The notes beneath the pieces were generated by a model, which was given only the letters and a program-made list of their open reading frames with translations, ran no database searches and was not told where the DNA came from. Positions 1-11,951 of a DNA stretch of 64,000 bases are shown piece by piece (position 1 is the first letter of the stretch; each line of letters begins with the position of its first letter). The stretch comes from Pelobates cultripes (lineage: Eukaryota; Chordata; Amphibia; Anura; Pelobatidae), in contig OW240913.1 in NCBI GenBank assembly GCA_933207985.1, positions 353,155,226 to 353,219,225 of the forward strand, read 5' to 3'. A program made the position numbers and the translations under genes.

Positions 1-850
1 GAGAGCTCCAGTCCGACTCAGACGCCAGCAAGGTGGAGGTGGAGTACTGGTTTGGGCTGGTATCATCAAAGATGAGCTTGTGGGGCCTTTTGGGGTTGAG
101 GATGGAGTCAAGCTCAACTCCCAGTCCTACTGCCAGTTCCTGGAAGACACCTTCTTCAAGCAGTGGTACAGGAAGAAGTCTGCATCCTTCAAGAAAAACA
201 TGATTTTCATGCAGGACAATGCTCCATCACACGCGTCCAAGTACTCCACAGCGTGGCTGGCAAGAAAGGGTATAAAAGAAGAAAATCTAATGACATGGCC
301 TCCTTGTTCACCTGATCTGAACCCATTGAGAACCTGTGGTCCATCATCAAATGTGAGATTTACAAGGAGGGAAAACAGTACACCTCTCTGAACAGTGTCT
401 GGGAGGCTGTGGTTGCTGCTGCACGCAATGTTGATGGTGAACAGATCAAAACACTGACAGAATCCATGGATGGCAGGCTTTTGAGTGTCCTTGCAAAGAA
501 AGGTGGCTATATTGGTCACTGATTTGTTTTTGTTTTGTTTTTGAATGTCAGAAATGTATATTTGTGAATGTTGAGATGTTATATTGGTTTCACTGGTAAT
601 AATAAATAATTGAAATGGGTATATATTTGTTTTTTGTTAAGTTGCCTAATAATTATGCACAGTAATAGTCACCTGCACACACAGATATCCCCCTAACATA
701 GCTATAACTAAAAACAAACTAAAAACTACTTCCAAAAATATTCAGCTTTGATATTAATGAGTTTTTTGGGTTCATTGAGAACATGGTTGTTGTTCAATAA
801 TAAAATTAATCCTCAAAAATACAACTTGCCTAATAATTCTACACTCCCTG
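1..850 (+). mobile_element. Tc1/mariner-like DNA transposon, 3' part
   Basis: The left window edge cuts a Tc1-like element. Transposase remnants run to about 522, followed by an A/T-rich non-coding tail ending in gcctaataattctacactccctg and then a TA dinucleotide at 851-852, the expected Tc1 target. The element's other end is outside the window. The internal repeat of the cctaataatt motif at about 644 and 828 is typical of this family's terminal region. Confidence 0.85.
39..522 (+). pseudogene. Tc1-like transposase, C-terminal part, frameshifted
   Basis: Reads GGGGVLVWAGIIKDELVGPF, then MQDNAPSHASKYSTAWLARK and TWPPCSPDLNP in one frame, which are DDE motifs of Tc1 transposases (second D in MQDNAPSH, PCSPDLNP before the last catalytic residue). 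At about 327 one base is lost: the frame becomes nonsense, while the next frame gives ENLWSIIKCEIYKEG and ends GGYIGH at a TGA at 520-522. Upstream domains (paired-like HTH, first D) are beyond the window. Dead copy. Confidence 0.88.
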
Positions 851-852
851 TA

Positions 853-2159
853 GTGTTAACACCACCATCTAGCCCCACTGGGACCCTCATGCCTCCATAA
901 ATATAGTAAAAATCTTACTGTATTCAAGCCTGAAGCTGTAAATCTGTTAGACTCAGAAAAACAAGCAGTCTGCTGACATGTGGTAGCCTGATCCAATCAC
1001 AGTGCTTCCCCATAGGATTGGCTTAGACTGACAAAGAGGCAGATCAGTGCAACTGGACTGCAGTGACTGCAAGTGGAGGTGTTCCTAGCTTTCAATGTAA
1101 ACACTGTATTTTCTCAGAAAATACAGTGTTTACATGAGAGAGGCTGCAGGGAGCTATAGTTCTCACCTGAATAACCTCATTAAGCTGAAGTTGTTCAGGT
1201 GACTATGGTGTCCCTTTAACTTTGTTATTAATACTATCTACATATCTGAAAACTATTGAATGGTAAACGTACCTTTCCTGGTTTAATCCTTTGATATTGC
1301 TAGTATTATTCAACATTATTATCATTAAAATCCACTTACAGTTTCACAGTTGACTGAGCACTGAAATATAAATTAATTACATAAAAGGAAACGACAAAAC
1401 AATTATTATATGAGTGACATATGCTGTCATATTCTGCTTATGTAATTTGTGTTGGGAGTGTTATATATTACATCAGTTACTAAATAAGTAGGATTTTTCC
1501 AGGAGATTAAACGTTGATATCATTGTTTGGAGATTATTTATTCCTACGTGTGTTGTGTATCAGTTCCTGCAGGCTTTATATGTACAGAGGTGTGCACTGA
1601 ATTCTGAATTCACTTATCGTTTCGGTCAGAACCCAAATTTCCCCTTTTTTCTTCTAAGCTCATGTGGGTCCACCGCAAGAAGCTGTGTGATAAGATTTGA
1701 GACATGAGAGTGTCTAGATATAGTTATTCACAGTGGATTGTCTTTGTCAATAAAACCTATATGCATTCAACAAAGAATATTATGTTGGTTTCCAAAATGA
1801 TTGCTATGATCAGCTCTTTACACATAAATAACCACTCCAGTTATCAGTTTAAGGAAATTGATTCTGTTTCATCAACATTGATTCATCAACATATGAAATA
1901 TATAGAGACATACCTTAGAAGCAGTTTATTTATTTATAAAATATTTTACCAGAATGGATACATTGAGATTTCTCTCGTTTTCAAGTATGTCCTGGGTCCA
2001 CAAAAGTTGCATTGTTAAAAAAGCAGTTTAAAGTATTTTGCACCCACCAATCCACTCATAAAGCTAATTTCTGCTTTGAGATTAGATTTTGAGCTAGCCC
2101 ACTTGTGCCCACCACCATAAAGACTGATTGTAGTTTTGGGATTAAATTAAAGGGTTACT
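853..2159. other. intergenic; MITE fragment only
   Basis: No gene recognised. About 1100-1219 resembles the right end of the TTAA-flanked MITE family (gactatggtgtccctttaac) together with a short palindrome around 1088-1130 (tgtaaacactgtattttctcagaaaatacagtgtttaca). The chance frame at 1704-2018 has no recognisable domain. Confidence 0.5.
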
Positions 2160-2611
2160 TTAAAGGGATACTGTAGTGCCAGGAATACAAAGCTGTATTC
2201 CTGGCGCTATCGATCCCTCTGTGTTCCCCCTCCTTTGCACCACCTCTCCCCGGTAAATAAAGGGTTTAAAAAACCTCCTCCGCAACGAGCGCGCACATTA
2301 GACCTTCCCATAGGAAAGCTTTGAATCAATGCTTTCCTATTGCAGAAAAATCTAACGCTGGGTGTCCTCATGCAGAGCGTGAGGATGTCCAGTGTCCGAT
2401 AATGGACCAAAAGTCTGTTACGATTCCGGGAAGCTCCTCCAGTGGCTTTCTGGTAGACAGCCTCTGAGGACATACTTAGTGCTGCAATGTAAACATTATA
2501 GTTCTCTGAAACTGCAATGTTTTACATTCCAGCACTAGGTGCAAAAGTGGCACAGCATCCAGACCACTTCAATGAGCTGAAGTGGTCTGGGTGCCTACAG
2601 TTTCCCTTTAA
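2160..2611. mobile_element. MITE with TTAA target duplication
   Basis: Begins TTAAAGGGATACTGTAG and ends CTACAGTTTCCCTTTAA: about 20-bp terminal inverted repeats directly abutting TTAA at both ends. TTAA duplications are the signature of piggyBac-type transposition. Non-coding interior. Sister copies occur at 12.7, 25.8, 32.3 and 38.2 kb. Confidence 0.75.
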
Positions 2612-3481
2612 GCACTATAACTACTTTATTGATTTATAGTGTTCATGGTGCCTGGAATATTCAATAGGAAATGCTGCATATATACAAAGATTAATCCCTC
2701 ATCATTGGGGCATTATCAGACTGCCAAACTGTCTGGTTATTGCCAATTCTGTGCATAATTATATGCACACCATTGCCATTGCTATTGCCGATAGCGGTCG
2801 GCTGACATTCTCAGCCAATGAATGGCCGTCAAGATCGTCAACTGACTCTTAGGACTTTGTTCTCCAATTGGAAACTGTGATTCGAATTTGAGAAAATGTT
2901 GCTATAGTCATATCTTATTATTTCAGCCTAAATTTTGCAATTCTGTTTTCAGTTTACTTCAATTCAGTATATAGTTAAAAATTCTGTACTGTCTCAGTAT
3001 ATTTTTGGAATGCCCTATAAATTGATTATATGCGAACAATAAAATGTTGGCAGAGGATAAAGCAGTGTTATGATACGTCTCCTTTGGATAATTAAATATG
3101 TATGCAATGGTCATCCAGTCAGAGCTAAAGCAACTAAAGTGATAAATCACCGGTAAAATACTGGTAGATACAAGTAACAAACTAGTAGAACTAGTTAAAT
3201 GCCCCATGGAGTGGAACATCATAGTCACATTCTTTTTAAATATCTTCCTCGTCATCAGAAACAAGTTCACGTGAGGATTTAGAAGGCATTATCTGTTCAG
3301 GTAGGTGGCGATTCATGTAATAAGGAGTTAGATCTGCATAAAGCCCCCTATTGCTGTCTTTTCAGGAGAATGGTGATCAGTGCTGCTACGACGGAGATGT
3401 CTGTGCAGTTATTTCGTGGGCATCACGAGCCAGGAGTGTTCTCCCGATTACACCTTTGTCTCATTACAGGTTTTAGAGAAT

Positions 3482-3745
3482 AGATCTCTGTGAGTACCCC
3501 AGGGGATCGGGGACCCAACGAGGGAGAATACAGTAGAAAGGATGAGGAATATATACAAGGGAAATTACAGAGGGAACAAAAAGACCCTACCTTTATTGAA
3601 ACTGAATTAAAAACGTGAGAAGAAAGGTATAAATGGACACCGGAATCCCTGAATATTGCTAAGGTGCCTTGTATATATTCCTCATCCTTTCTACTGTGTT
3701 CTCCCTCGTTGGGTCCCCGATCCCCTGGGGTACTCATTGAGATCT
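3482..3745. repeat. long inverted repeat, 79-bp arms
   Basis: Arms 3482-3560 and 3667-3745 are reverse complements with only about three mismatches, separated by a 106-bp spacer. Each arm contains ctcggggacccaacgag-like sequence (ggggacccaacgaggga). Flanks are A/T-rich with no gene. Possibly a head-to-head junction of a retroelement terminal region. Family not recognised. Confidence 0.75.
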
Positions 3746-4436
3746 ATTTGCTATTTTGCATATTTAAGGGTTAAGCCATATTGTCTAGAGAGCACAGTTT
3801 AGGCGATCATTCTCCATTTGGCGATTTGATATCATGGTTTCCCCTCAACCTTGTTAGATTTAGAGGTCACCACCTTCATTAATTTTTTGTTTTCTAGCTG
3901 AAAGCAGCACGGTGATTGTTAGCGTAGGACTCGCCTAAGAGGTTTGCTTGGACGTGGCAGGAGAGCTTGCTCTTTAATGGCCATTGGAGTGATACTAAAA
4001 ATCCAATCCTCCAATTATTTAAATGTAAAAAATAAAGGAGGTTAGTGCTAATAATAAAAAAAAGTATATGGGCAGCGGCCTGGCAGAGGGTAACCCTCTA
4101 ACCCTCTATAGTAAGAATGGCAAACAACAACAAATATTCAATATGAAATGCTATGAAATCGGTCTCTTATCTTGTGTCTTCCATATCACAAGAACAATCG
4201 GACTACTATAAACAGAGAGGAGATCCCATCACCAAAAAGCACCTTAAAATACATCTATTTCCACAGTGCAACTTTTAAATCTCTTTGGACTTTTTTTTAT
4301 AAATAATACCAACTATTTTGTTTGCACTTTATATATGTCTTATTTATATGCTTTTTACTATCTGTACTCCACTTTGACATAGTTTGGTGCAGCCTTGCAT
4401 TACTGTTGTAATTATTTAAATGTGCAGAGGGATTTG

Positions 4437-4770
4437 GGATAGTGCGCAAGTAATTTTTTTTTTATATATATAAATATATATTTGGGCTGATGAATACTAT
4501 AGCCATTGCTGCTGCCCAAGAGTTGTAGGAGTTTGAGCTCAGGCCTTATTTCCTTGCTTTCATTTGTATTAAACAATGTTACAGTGCTGCCACCAACCCT
4601 AATTATTTTGTAGTCGTTCTGTCTCATTAGACATTTAGCTCTTTAGCTGGATGTTTGCCTTAATGTGGCTGGTATTGCGCAAGTAACGTTTTTGATTTTT
4701 TTTTTATATTTGAGCTGATGAATACTATAGCCATTGCTGCACCCAAGAGTAGAGGGAGTTTAAGTGCAGG
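4437..4770. repeat. diverged tandem duplication, about 230-bp offset
   Basis: The word order gcgcaagtaa, T run, tgatgaatactatagccattgctgc, cccaagag is present at 4444-4520 and again at 4677-4750 with a 229-233 bp offset. Copies differ by small indels. Non-coding. Confidence 0.7.
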
Positions 4771-5481
4771 ACTGACTTCTGTATGTTCTACAGATTTGTC
4801 ATAACATTTTAATGTGACTGAAGGCCAGTTTAAATGGCCATCACAAGATTGGTACAATCATAATGAATCATTAATAAAAACATAAAACCTGAGTTTGTTT
4901 GTAGAAAATCCATTTGTCTTGTCGTTTATACATATCCCACATTTTATTTTATATACATTACAGTGCAAAATAGGTTCTGTGGACCTGTCTTGCATTTTGA
5001 GATTTGAGAAACCGTTAAAATCCGTGGGATACATTTTAAGATGCAGGAGGGACTGGGCAGTTAGACTATGTACAGGGTACTTCTGCTGTGCTCCATGCAT
5101 GGTCTTGATCTTGGTCAGACCCCTTGGGGTGAACTTACCCCGCTGTGCATTCTGTTCTCTTGACCTACCCACTTCTGCCCTGGAAGGTGGGCAGGGACGA
5201 TTGACAGGTATACTGGTGCAGATGTACTATTGAAGGGAAGAATACAAAATGTCCACTCAAGGCAGACCATGCACAGAGATCTACTGCCCAGTCCCTCCTG
5301 TATCTTGTACTCTGCCATGGGTTTGAACTGTCTGGCAGATCTCAGAACTTATTTTTGCTTAGACCGTTCCCCAAAATGCACGAAGCGCATTAGGATTCAT
5401 GGGCTCTCTGTATATATTACCCTCTTAGGCTTGTTATTGGAAAAAAAATTATTCTTGATACATTGGATCTGAGGCAGTATA

Positions 5482-7000
5482 CAGTAAGGGAAAAAAGTGC
5501 TCCATCCCTTGCTGATTTTGAACGTTTGCCCACTGACAAAGAAATGATCAGTCTATAATTGTAATGTTGGTGTATTTTAACAGTGAGAGACAGAATAACA
5601 AAAAAAATCCAGAAAAGCGCATGTCAAAAAAGTTATAAATTGATTTGTATGTCAATGAGTGAAATAAGTATTTGACCCCTTCGACTTAGTACTTGGTGGC
5701 AAAACCCTTGTAGGCAATCACAGAGGTCAGACGTTTCTTGTAGTTGGCCACCAGGTTTGTACACATCTCAGGAGGGATTTTGTCCCACTCCTCTTTGCAG
5801 ATCCTCTCCAAGTCATTAAGGTTTCGAGGCTGACGTTTGGCAACTCGAAACTTCAGCTTCCTCCACAGATTTTCCTAGGAATTAAGGTCTGGAGACTGGG
5901 TAGGCCACTCCAGGACCTTAATGTGCTTCTTCTTGAGACACTCCTTTGTTTCCTTGGCTGGTTGTTTTGGGTCATTGTCATTCTGGAATACCCACTCACG
6001 ACCCATTTTCAATGCACTGGCTGAGGGAAGTGGGTTCTCACCCAAGATTTGATGGTACATGGCCCCGTCCATCGTCCCTTTGATGTGGTGCAGTTGTCCT
6101 GTCCCCTTAGCAGAAAAACACCCCCAAAGCATAATGTTTCCACCTCCATGTTTGACGGTGGGGATAGTGTTCTTAGGGTCAGAGGCAGCATTCCGCCTTC
6201 TCCACACAAGGCGAGTTGAGTTGATACCAAAGAGCCCGATTTTGGTCTCATCTGACCACAACACTTTCACCCAGTTCTTCTCTGAATCATTCAGATGTTC
6301 ATTGGCAAACTTCAGATGGGCCTGTATATGTGCTTTCTTGAGCACGGTGACCTTGCCGGCACTGCAGGATATTATTTATTCACAGCATAGTGTGTAGTAG
6401 TCCCAGGTGCCTTGAGATCATTAACAAGATCCTCCCATGTAGTTCTGGGCTGATTCCTTACTGTTCTCATGATCATTGAAACTCCCCGAGGTGAGATCTT
6501 GTATAGAGCACCAGACCGAGTGAGACTGACAGTTATTTTGTGTTTCTTCCATTTGTGAATAATCGCACCAACTGTTGTCACCTTCTCACCAAGCTGCTTG
6601 GCGATGGTCTGGTAGCCCATTCCAGCCTTGTGTAGGTCTGCAATCTTGTCCCTGACATCTTTGAACAGCTCTTTGGTCTTGGCCATGGTGGAGAGTTTGG
6701 AATCTGATTGATTGCTTTTGTGGACAGGTGTCTTTTATACAGGTTTCCCTTTAAGAAAGTGCTCCTAATCTCAGCTCATTACTTGTATAGAAGACACCTT
6801 TGAGCCAGAAATCTTATCTGATTGATAGGGATCAAATACTTATTTCACTCATTGACATGCAAATCAATGTATAACTTTTTTGTAATTCTGTCTCTCACTG
6901 TTAAAATACACCTACAATTAAAATTATAGATTGATCATTTCTTTGTCAATGGACAAAAGTTCAAAATCAGCAGGGGATCAAATACCCTTTTCCCTCACTG
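5482..7000 (-). mobile_element. full-length Tc1/mariner-like DNA transposon
   Basis: A 1,519-bp element bounded by TA on both sides (5480-5481 and 7001-7002), with terminal inverted repeats: left CAGTAAGGGAAAAAAG..., right ...CCCTTTTCCCTCACTG. Inner TIR parts also match (ttgcccactgacaaagaaatgatca against tgatcatttctttgtcaatggacaa). Contains a broken transposase on the minus strand. This family is widespread in fishes and frogs with a history of horizontal transfer. Confidence 0.93.
5720..6686 (-). pseudogene. Tc1-like transposase, disrupted
   Basis: Start [20 protein letters not shown] (paired-like HTH) at 6686; second HTH with [14 protein letters not shown] and [15 protein letters not shown]. 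Around 6360-6400 an internal deletion and a TAA remove the segment joining the DNA-binding and catalytic domains. Catalytic parts follow: [13 protein letters not shown] (first D), [35 protein letters not shown] (second D), WPTQSPDLN, then TCC TAG replaces the Pro-Ile codons before the final Glu (ENLW). Remains continue to about 5720. Non-functional. Confidence 0.92.
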
Positions 7001-7002
7001 TA

Positions 7003-8848
7003 GCAGGTCTTCAATTGCTTCATTTACTATGGAAGAGCTATCCAAGTTCGACTTTAAAGTTCATGATAGAGTTAGCAGCATACCTCACAACATTAAGAGT
7101 TATGAAGGCAGGGTGGGATAGGACAATAGCTGGCCTCCCAAAATGTTTTGATATCGCTACTTACTGTTGCACTATATAAAACATGACATGGTAACCCCAC
7201 TGCATCCAACCAAATGTGATAATCTGACAGACACTGGATATTATTATCCACACAATTTGAAACCATCCTAAGTAACTACAAACATCAAATCAATGGTAAG
7301 GCGAGTTAGAGGAAGCAGAGTCAATATGTGCAAAGTAACATAGGGAGGACCTGGCTTGTGTAGTAACATCCCCAGAACATATGAGGCCACCAAAGATGGC
7401 ACCCAATGACTTTAATAGCATATCACAAGAGTGAGAGCCAACATAACAGTCAAGATGCATAAGACATATCAAGATATGGAGGCGTAATCTGGTAAACCAA
7501 TAAGGCACCCCTGTTCCAGAGAACACTGAGGCACAGATATTAGCAGAAGTTCCTTAGAGGCAGTATATGTATTTCCATCATATTTTTTGTATATGTTTCA
7601 GTGTTTATGTAGTCGTTGTCACCATAACATCACGTGATTAGTGCCAGCCAATAGAATGAAGAGCAATTCTTATTCAGTTCCTCTAATCAAAGTACAAGTC
7701 TGCTCAATGGATTTCTGATGAATTCTAAACTATGTGAATCTTCTGGAAAAAAAAAAGAGCATTCAAACAGTGGTATAAGGCATACCAGGTAGATTGGTGA
7801 CCGATACGTAAACTGTGTGTCCCTTAATATTTAAGATGTAATGGCTGTAGTTAATATCAGAGGAAAACCTATAAAATACACGCTTCTGAAGCCTCACTTA
7901 TGAAGGATCTAATATAGAGGTAGCTGCTTAGAATGGAGAGCAGTAGCTAATCTAATCAGTCCATGAAATTGAAGCAGTAACAAACACCTTTGCTCGACAA
8001 TGATTTTTGAATATGTATTGTCTGCACAAACTGTTTGTGTAAAGAATTCTAAAGGCTGCACTGCACAAGGTGGTGTGTGCTATTTTAGTTCAAAGGTGTG
8101 AAGATTAATCTTCCATAGTAATGTGTACGATAATGTAATCTTCCATAGTAATGTGTACGATAATGGTTTTCACACGACGCCGGGTATTGCATAATTCACT
8201 TATTTTCACTGACTTAGCCATACTATAATTCCTCTTACACTGAATGCCTGCATAGTGACAGGTGTATTGTACATTAATTAGCTTAAACATGGACAAAATC
8301 AACAACAGAAGTAGATCAAACGCATTAAGAACTTTTCATGTGATTCTGAGCTTAAGCAAGACGGATGTTGTGATGACTGCACAACCTAAGACCTGCAGTT
8401 TCATAACAAACTTCAATCTATGGAAATAAGACATTGTCAATATTAATAAACTGCAGAAAAAATATATATTGCTAAAGTAAGGCAGCCATGGAAGCCAAGT
8501 TATAAGACGAAGTAAGGACGGCCCGCACGATGCGGCAGGTGGGGCATATCTACTAAATATTTACAATTCACAACTGGGCAGTCATTGCTGCACAGTCACT
8601 AGGAAGGTCCAATCCTCAATTCCCTTGTGCATCAGGTGGGGAATTTAAAAACAAGTAATAAGAGTGGAGAAATCACTGTCTATCCCTCTGCCTCCATCCA
8701 TGGCCAGCGGTTGGTGGCTATTAATAGAAGAAAACAGGGAGGACATCCTAATGTGCTCTGGCTAGTAATTGAGGGGGGGGGTACTAAATTTATATTGGGT
8801 GACATCGACACCCACCAGAGTCCACCCTTCATCGACAGGTAGGGGCTG

Positions 8849-8850
<2 letters not shown>
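7003..8850. other. intergenic, no gene seen; one short perfect tandem duplication
   Basis: A/T-rich non-coding DNA. At 8106-8165 a 30-bp unit (taatcttccatagtaatgtg...) is repeated twice without a mismatch. Chance frames of 66-82 residues have no recognisable domain. Confidence 0.5.

Positions 8851-8884
<34 letters not shown>
8851..8884. repeat. (AT)n microsatellite
   Basis: Seventeen uninterrupted AT dinucleotides. Confidence 0.95.
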
Positions 8885-8890
<6 letters not shown>

Positions 8891-8932
8891 TGTAACATAA
8901 TATCCCCACCATAGCCCCCATCCATGGGCAGT

Positions 8933-9265
8933 GTTATGTTATTATTTATATAGCGCCAACAAATTCCACAGCGCTTTACAGTGCGTGGACGAACAAACAT
9001 GTTGTAATCAGACAAGTTGGACACACGAGAACAGAGGGGTTGAGGGCCCTGCTCAGTGAGCTTACATGCTAGGGGGAGTGGGGTAAAGTGACACAAAAGG
9101 TCTAATGACAGTTGCAAGAGAGGACTCAGTCGGGAGCTATTAACAGTTTAATTGATACGCTTTTATGAAGAAGTGGGTTTTTAATGATTTTTTGAAGGAG
9201 TGGAGACTGGGTGAGCATCTAACGGAGGAGGGAATGTAATGGAGAAGGAAATCTCTACTCTGTAG
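8933..9265. repeat. SINE-like interspersed repeat (TATAGCGCC family)
   Basis: Contains atttatatagcgccaacaa, acagcgctttacagtg, agggccctgctcagtgagct and ttacatgctagggggagtgg, words shared (partly in opposite orientation) with repeats at 11.0/12.0, 31.4, 47.4, 61.6 and 63.5 kb in this window. Non-coding. Exact superfamily not determined. Confidence 0.6.
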
Positions 9266-10533
9266 AACAAGAGTGGCCTTGTCCTGACCCCACAAACTAG
9301 ACCCCAGCTACTGTCCCTCACACTTTCAGAAAAAATTGAATCCAAGTTTGTCCAACTCATATTAATGCCTATTTCAAGGGGTACTATTACTATTGTTTAA
9401 GCCCTGGGTTGAAACAAAATTGTGCGCCCATCTACTCTGGACAGAACCTTTCAACCATCGGTCATCGGCAAGTCATGAAATTTTGCTTCCACTCATGACT
9501 TGGCAAAGATTCACACACACAGACCGCCATTTATTCACAAATATAAATATACACTAGCACATGAACATAGTATTTAGTAGCACACACAGAAGCATGCTAG
9601 AAAATGCAGATACATGCTAATACACATACGTACATGAAAACCAACGCAAAGACAATATAATAACATGCAGGCTCTTAAAAATTACTGGAGGGGGACCTAG
9701 TGTCCGCAACCCAGCCCACACCCGATAGCACAAGAGGGGGCTATAATTAGAATGTTCAATAAGAGAGCAGAACATGCCATTGACCACCATCCTCAAAATG
9801 ACCATTGTCACCCCCCCCTTAAAATAATTTAGCCCTACCTATCCCACTCACCCTAATAGTTGGGGGTATAAAAACTAATACCTGTGAAAAAACAAATTAT
9901 ACTTACCATCTGAAGTCTTCTTTCTCATAAATCTTATCTTCCGTCCAAAAAAAGGTCAAATAAAAATCAATAAACCACTGATGCAACTCTTGAAATATTT
10001 ATTAAAAACTGTTCGCAACCAACCCAAACAGAAAAATTCAAAACCGAGACACAAAAAAAAATAGTACATCCATCTTCGGCCCGTGAGGGCTCCACATCAA
10101 ATAAGACTTCAAAGCAGGAAAAGCCTTTATAAATTGGGAGGTTTACCCGAAATCCCTCAATATTTGTGTTTAGTAAATAAGAGAATTACCATTGCGGTCA
10201 ACCCATTTAGTGGTTTCCAAACATTTTCTAGGTGTGAAATTTATCAGAATTTTTAATAATATATTTACATATCTTCTTTATTAAACAATATGAGTTTGTT
10301 AGGTATGAATAATTAAAATTAAGAGATCCACACCTTTATTTCTGTAATTATCCTTCTGGATTCGCTGTCAATCAATCTTATAAACTTTGTCCTTTTCTGT
10401 AATTTGGTAAAAAAAAAACAAGAGTCTTTGCAATTGTCACTCAACATGGAGACCTCCCCACAACAGCCAACAACTTCTATATTTCCTCTTTCGATACAAC
10501 ACGTGCCCTGGATATGCATTTAAAAGAAAACAA
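9266..10533. other. intergenic, nothing recognised
   Basis: A/T-rich, no gene and no clear transposon ends. Confidence 0.45.
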
Positions 10534-10541
10534 TTCATCAC

Positions 10542-10848
10542 TAGTGATGTCCCGAACGGTTCGCCACGGACTCATCATTGAGTAAACTTTGACCCTGTAT
10601 GTCACAGTCAGCAGGCACATTCCAGCCAATCAGCAGCAGACCCTCCCTCCCAGACCCTCCCACCTCCTGGACAGCATCCATTTTACATTCATTGTGAAGC
10701 TTCATTCTTAGTGAGCTGTCCAGGAGGTGGGAGGGTCTGGGAGGGAGGGTCTGCTGCTGATTGGCTGGAATGTGTCTGCTGACTGTGAGGGACAGGGTCA
10801 AAGTTTACTCAATGATGAGTCCGCGGCGAACCGTTCAGGACATCACTA
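10542..10848. mobile_element. fold-back hAT-type MITE with 134-bp arms
   Basis: Arms 10542-10675 and 10715-10848 are nearly perfect reverse complements around a 39-bp spacer. Ends are TAGTGATGTCC...GGACATCACTA. Flanks ttcatcac (10534-10541) and ctcatcac (10849-10856) are an 8-bp target duplication with one mismatch, as made by hAT transposases. Non-coding. The chance frame at 10541-10801 comes from the arms. Confidence 0.88.
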
Positions 10849-10998
10849 CTCATCACATAAAAATATATAAGCACAGATTATAGGTAATTTCCCATGTTAT
10901 ATTCAATGAAATTTCCAGAGAAATTACGCCGCCACCCCGCCATTTAATTTGGGTAGCCTGTTTAGGGTATATGTATGGGAGTATTAAAAATGAACCTT

Positions 10999-11084
10999 TA
11001 GATTGCAAGCTCATGGGCTATCTAGCTATGCACTTTGTATACAAGAGCTTTATTGGCTAGATTTCAGCTCAGAGTCAGCGCCCT
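10999..11084 (+). repeat. SINE-like repeat, left part (interrupted)
   Basis: Begins tttagattgcaagctc, the same words as at 47.35 and 63.45 kb. It is split by the hAT-like element at 11085-11951 and resumes at 11952. Confidence 0.65.
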
Positions 11085-11951
11085 CACTGGCGTACATACC
11101 GCGGTCGCAGAGGTCTCAGGTGCAACCGAGCCTGTCACACCAGGGGGCCCGGCCGCCCTGCGGACCCCTGCGACCGGGTACCCTGTGCCAACTTTTGCAA
11201 CCCTGGCCGCGCAGGAAACCGCCGGGGCCGCCATCCAAGGGGTCCATCGGGTGGCCCATGCTGTTAGGGCCACCCGATGGAGATGGATTGTCAGGGGGCC
11301 AGGTCAGCGCTGCCGAGCCACCTGTGATGAGATCACACGCTGGGAGGAAGTGACTGCCCCAGTCACTCCTCCCAGCATGCACAGAGCCCGCGCGGGAGGA
11401 AGGAGGAGGGAGTCAGAGTGGGAACTCTGACTCCCATCAACCTGAGCCACTACTGGACCCAAAAGGTAGAAAACAGGAGGGTCACTTAAACATTTTGTGT
11501 GTGTGTGTGTGTGTATGTTTGTATGTGTGTATGTGTCTGTCTGTGTGTATATATGCCTGCCAGTTTGTATGTATGTATGTGTGTGTCTGTCTGTATGTGT
11601 GTATGAGTGCCTGTCTGTTTGTATGTATATATGTGTCTTTGTATGTATGTATGTATGTGTGTGTGTATGTCTGTCTGTGTGTCTGTATGTGTGCCTTTCT
11701 GTTTGTATGTATTTGTCTTTGTATGTGTGTGTGCCTGTCTGTGTCTGTGTGTGTGTCTGTCTGTGTGTGTGTGTGCGCCTGTCTGTTTGTATGTATGTGT
11801 GTCTTGTGTGTGTGTGTGTCTCTGTGTATGTGTGTGTATGTATATGTGTGTGTGTGTCTGTCAGGGAGGGGTTGTTGGGGGGGATATCGAGTGGATTGAG
11901 CCCAATGATCAGTTTCGCACCGGGGCCTCATGGATTGTGTGTACGCCACTG
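11085..11951. mobile_element. hAT-like non-autonomous element carrying a TG microsatellite
   Basis: Ends CACTGGCGTAC...GTACGCCACTG (one mismatch from a perfect 11-bp inverted repeat), flanked by a perfect 8-bp duplication agcgccct (11077-11084 and 11952-11959). Interior is unusually GC-rich on the left (11090-11450) with its own small inverted repeats, then 370 bp of TG-rich simple sequence. A related left end lies at 62808. Overlapping frames here are artefacts of GC- and TG-rich sequence. Confidence 0.85.
11496..11863. repeat. TG/TGTATG microsatellite
   Basis: About 370 bp of (TG)n mixed with TGTATG and TGTCTG units. Open in several frames simply because it lacks stops on either strand; those frames (poly Cys/Val/Tyr or His/Thr) are not genes. 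Confidence 0.97.

Noticed and set aside
4858..5472. Overlapping frames on both strands near 4.9-5.4 kb
   Set aside because: A short inverted repeat (gcaggagggactgggcag at about 5043 and its complement at about 5286) and non-coding DNA. No homology recognised.
11003..11430. Overlapping 116- and 131-residue frames in GC-rich DNA
   Set aside because: They lie inside the hAT-like element's GC-rich interior and overlap in four frames. No family resemblance; GC-rich sequence is open by chance.
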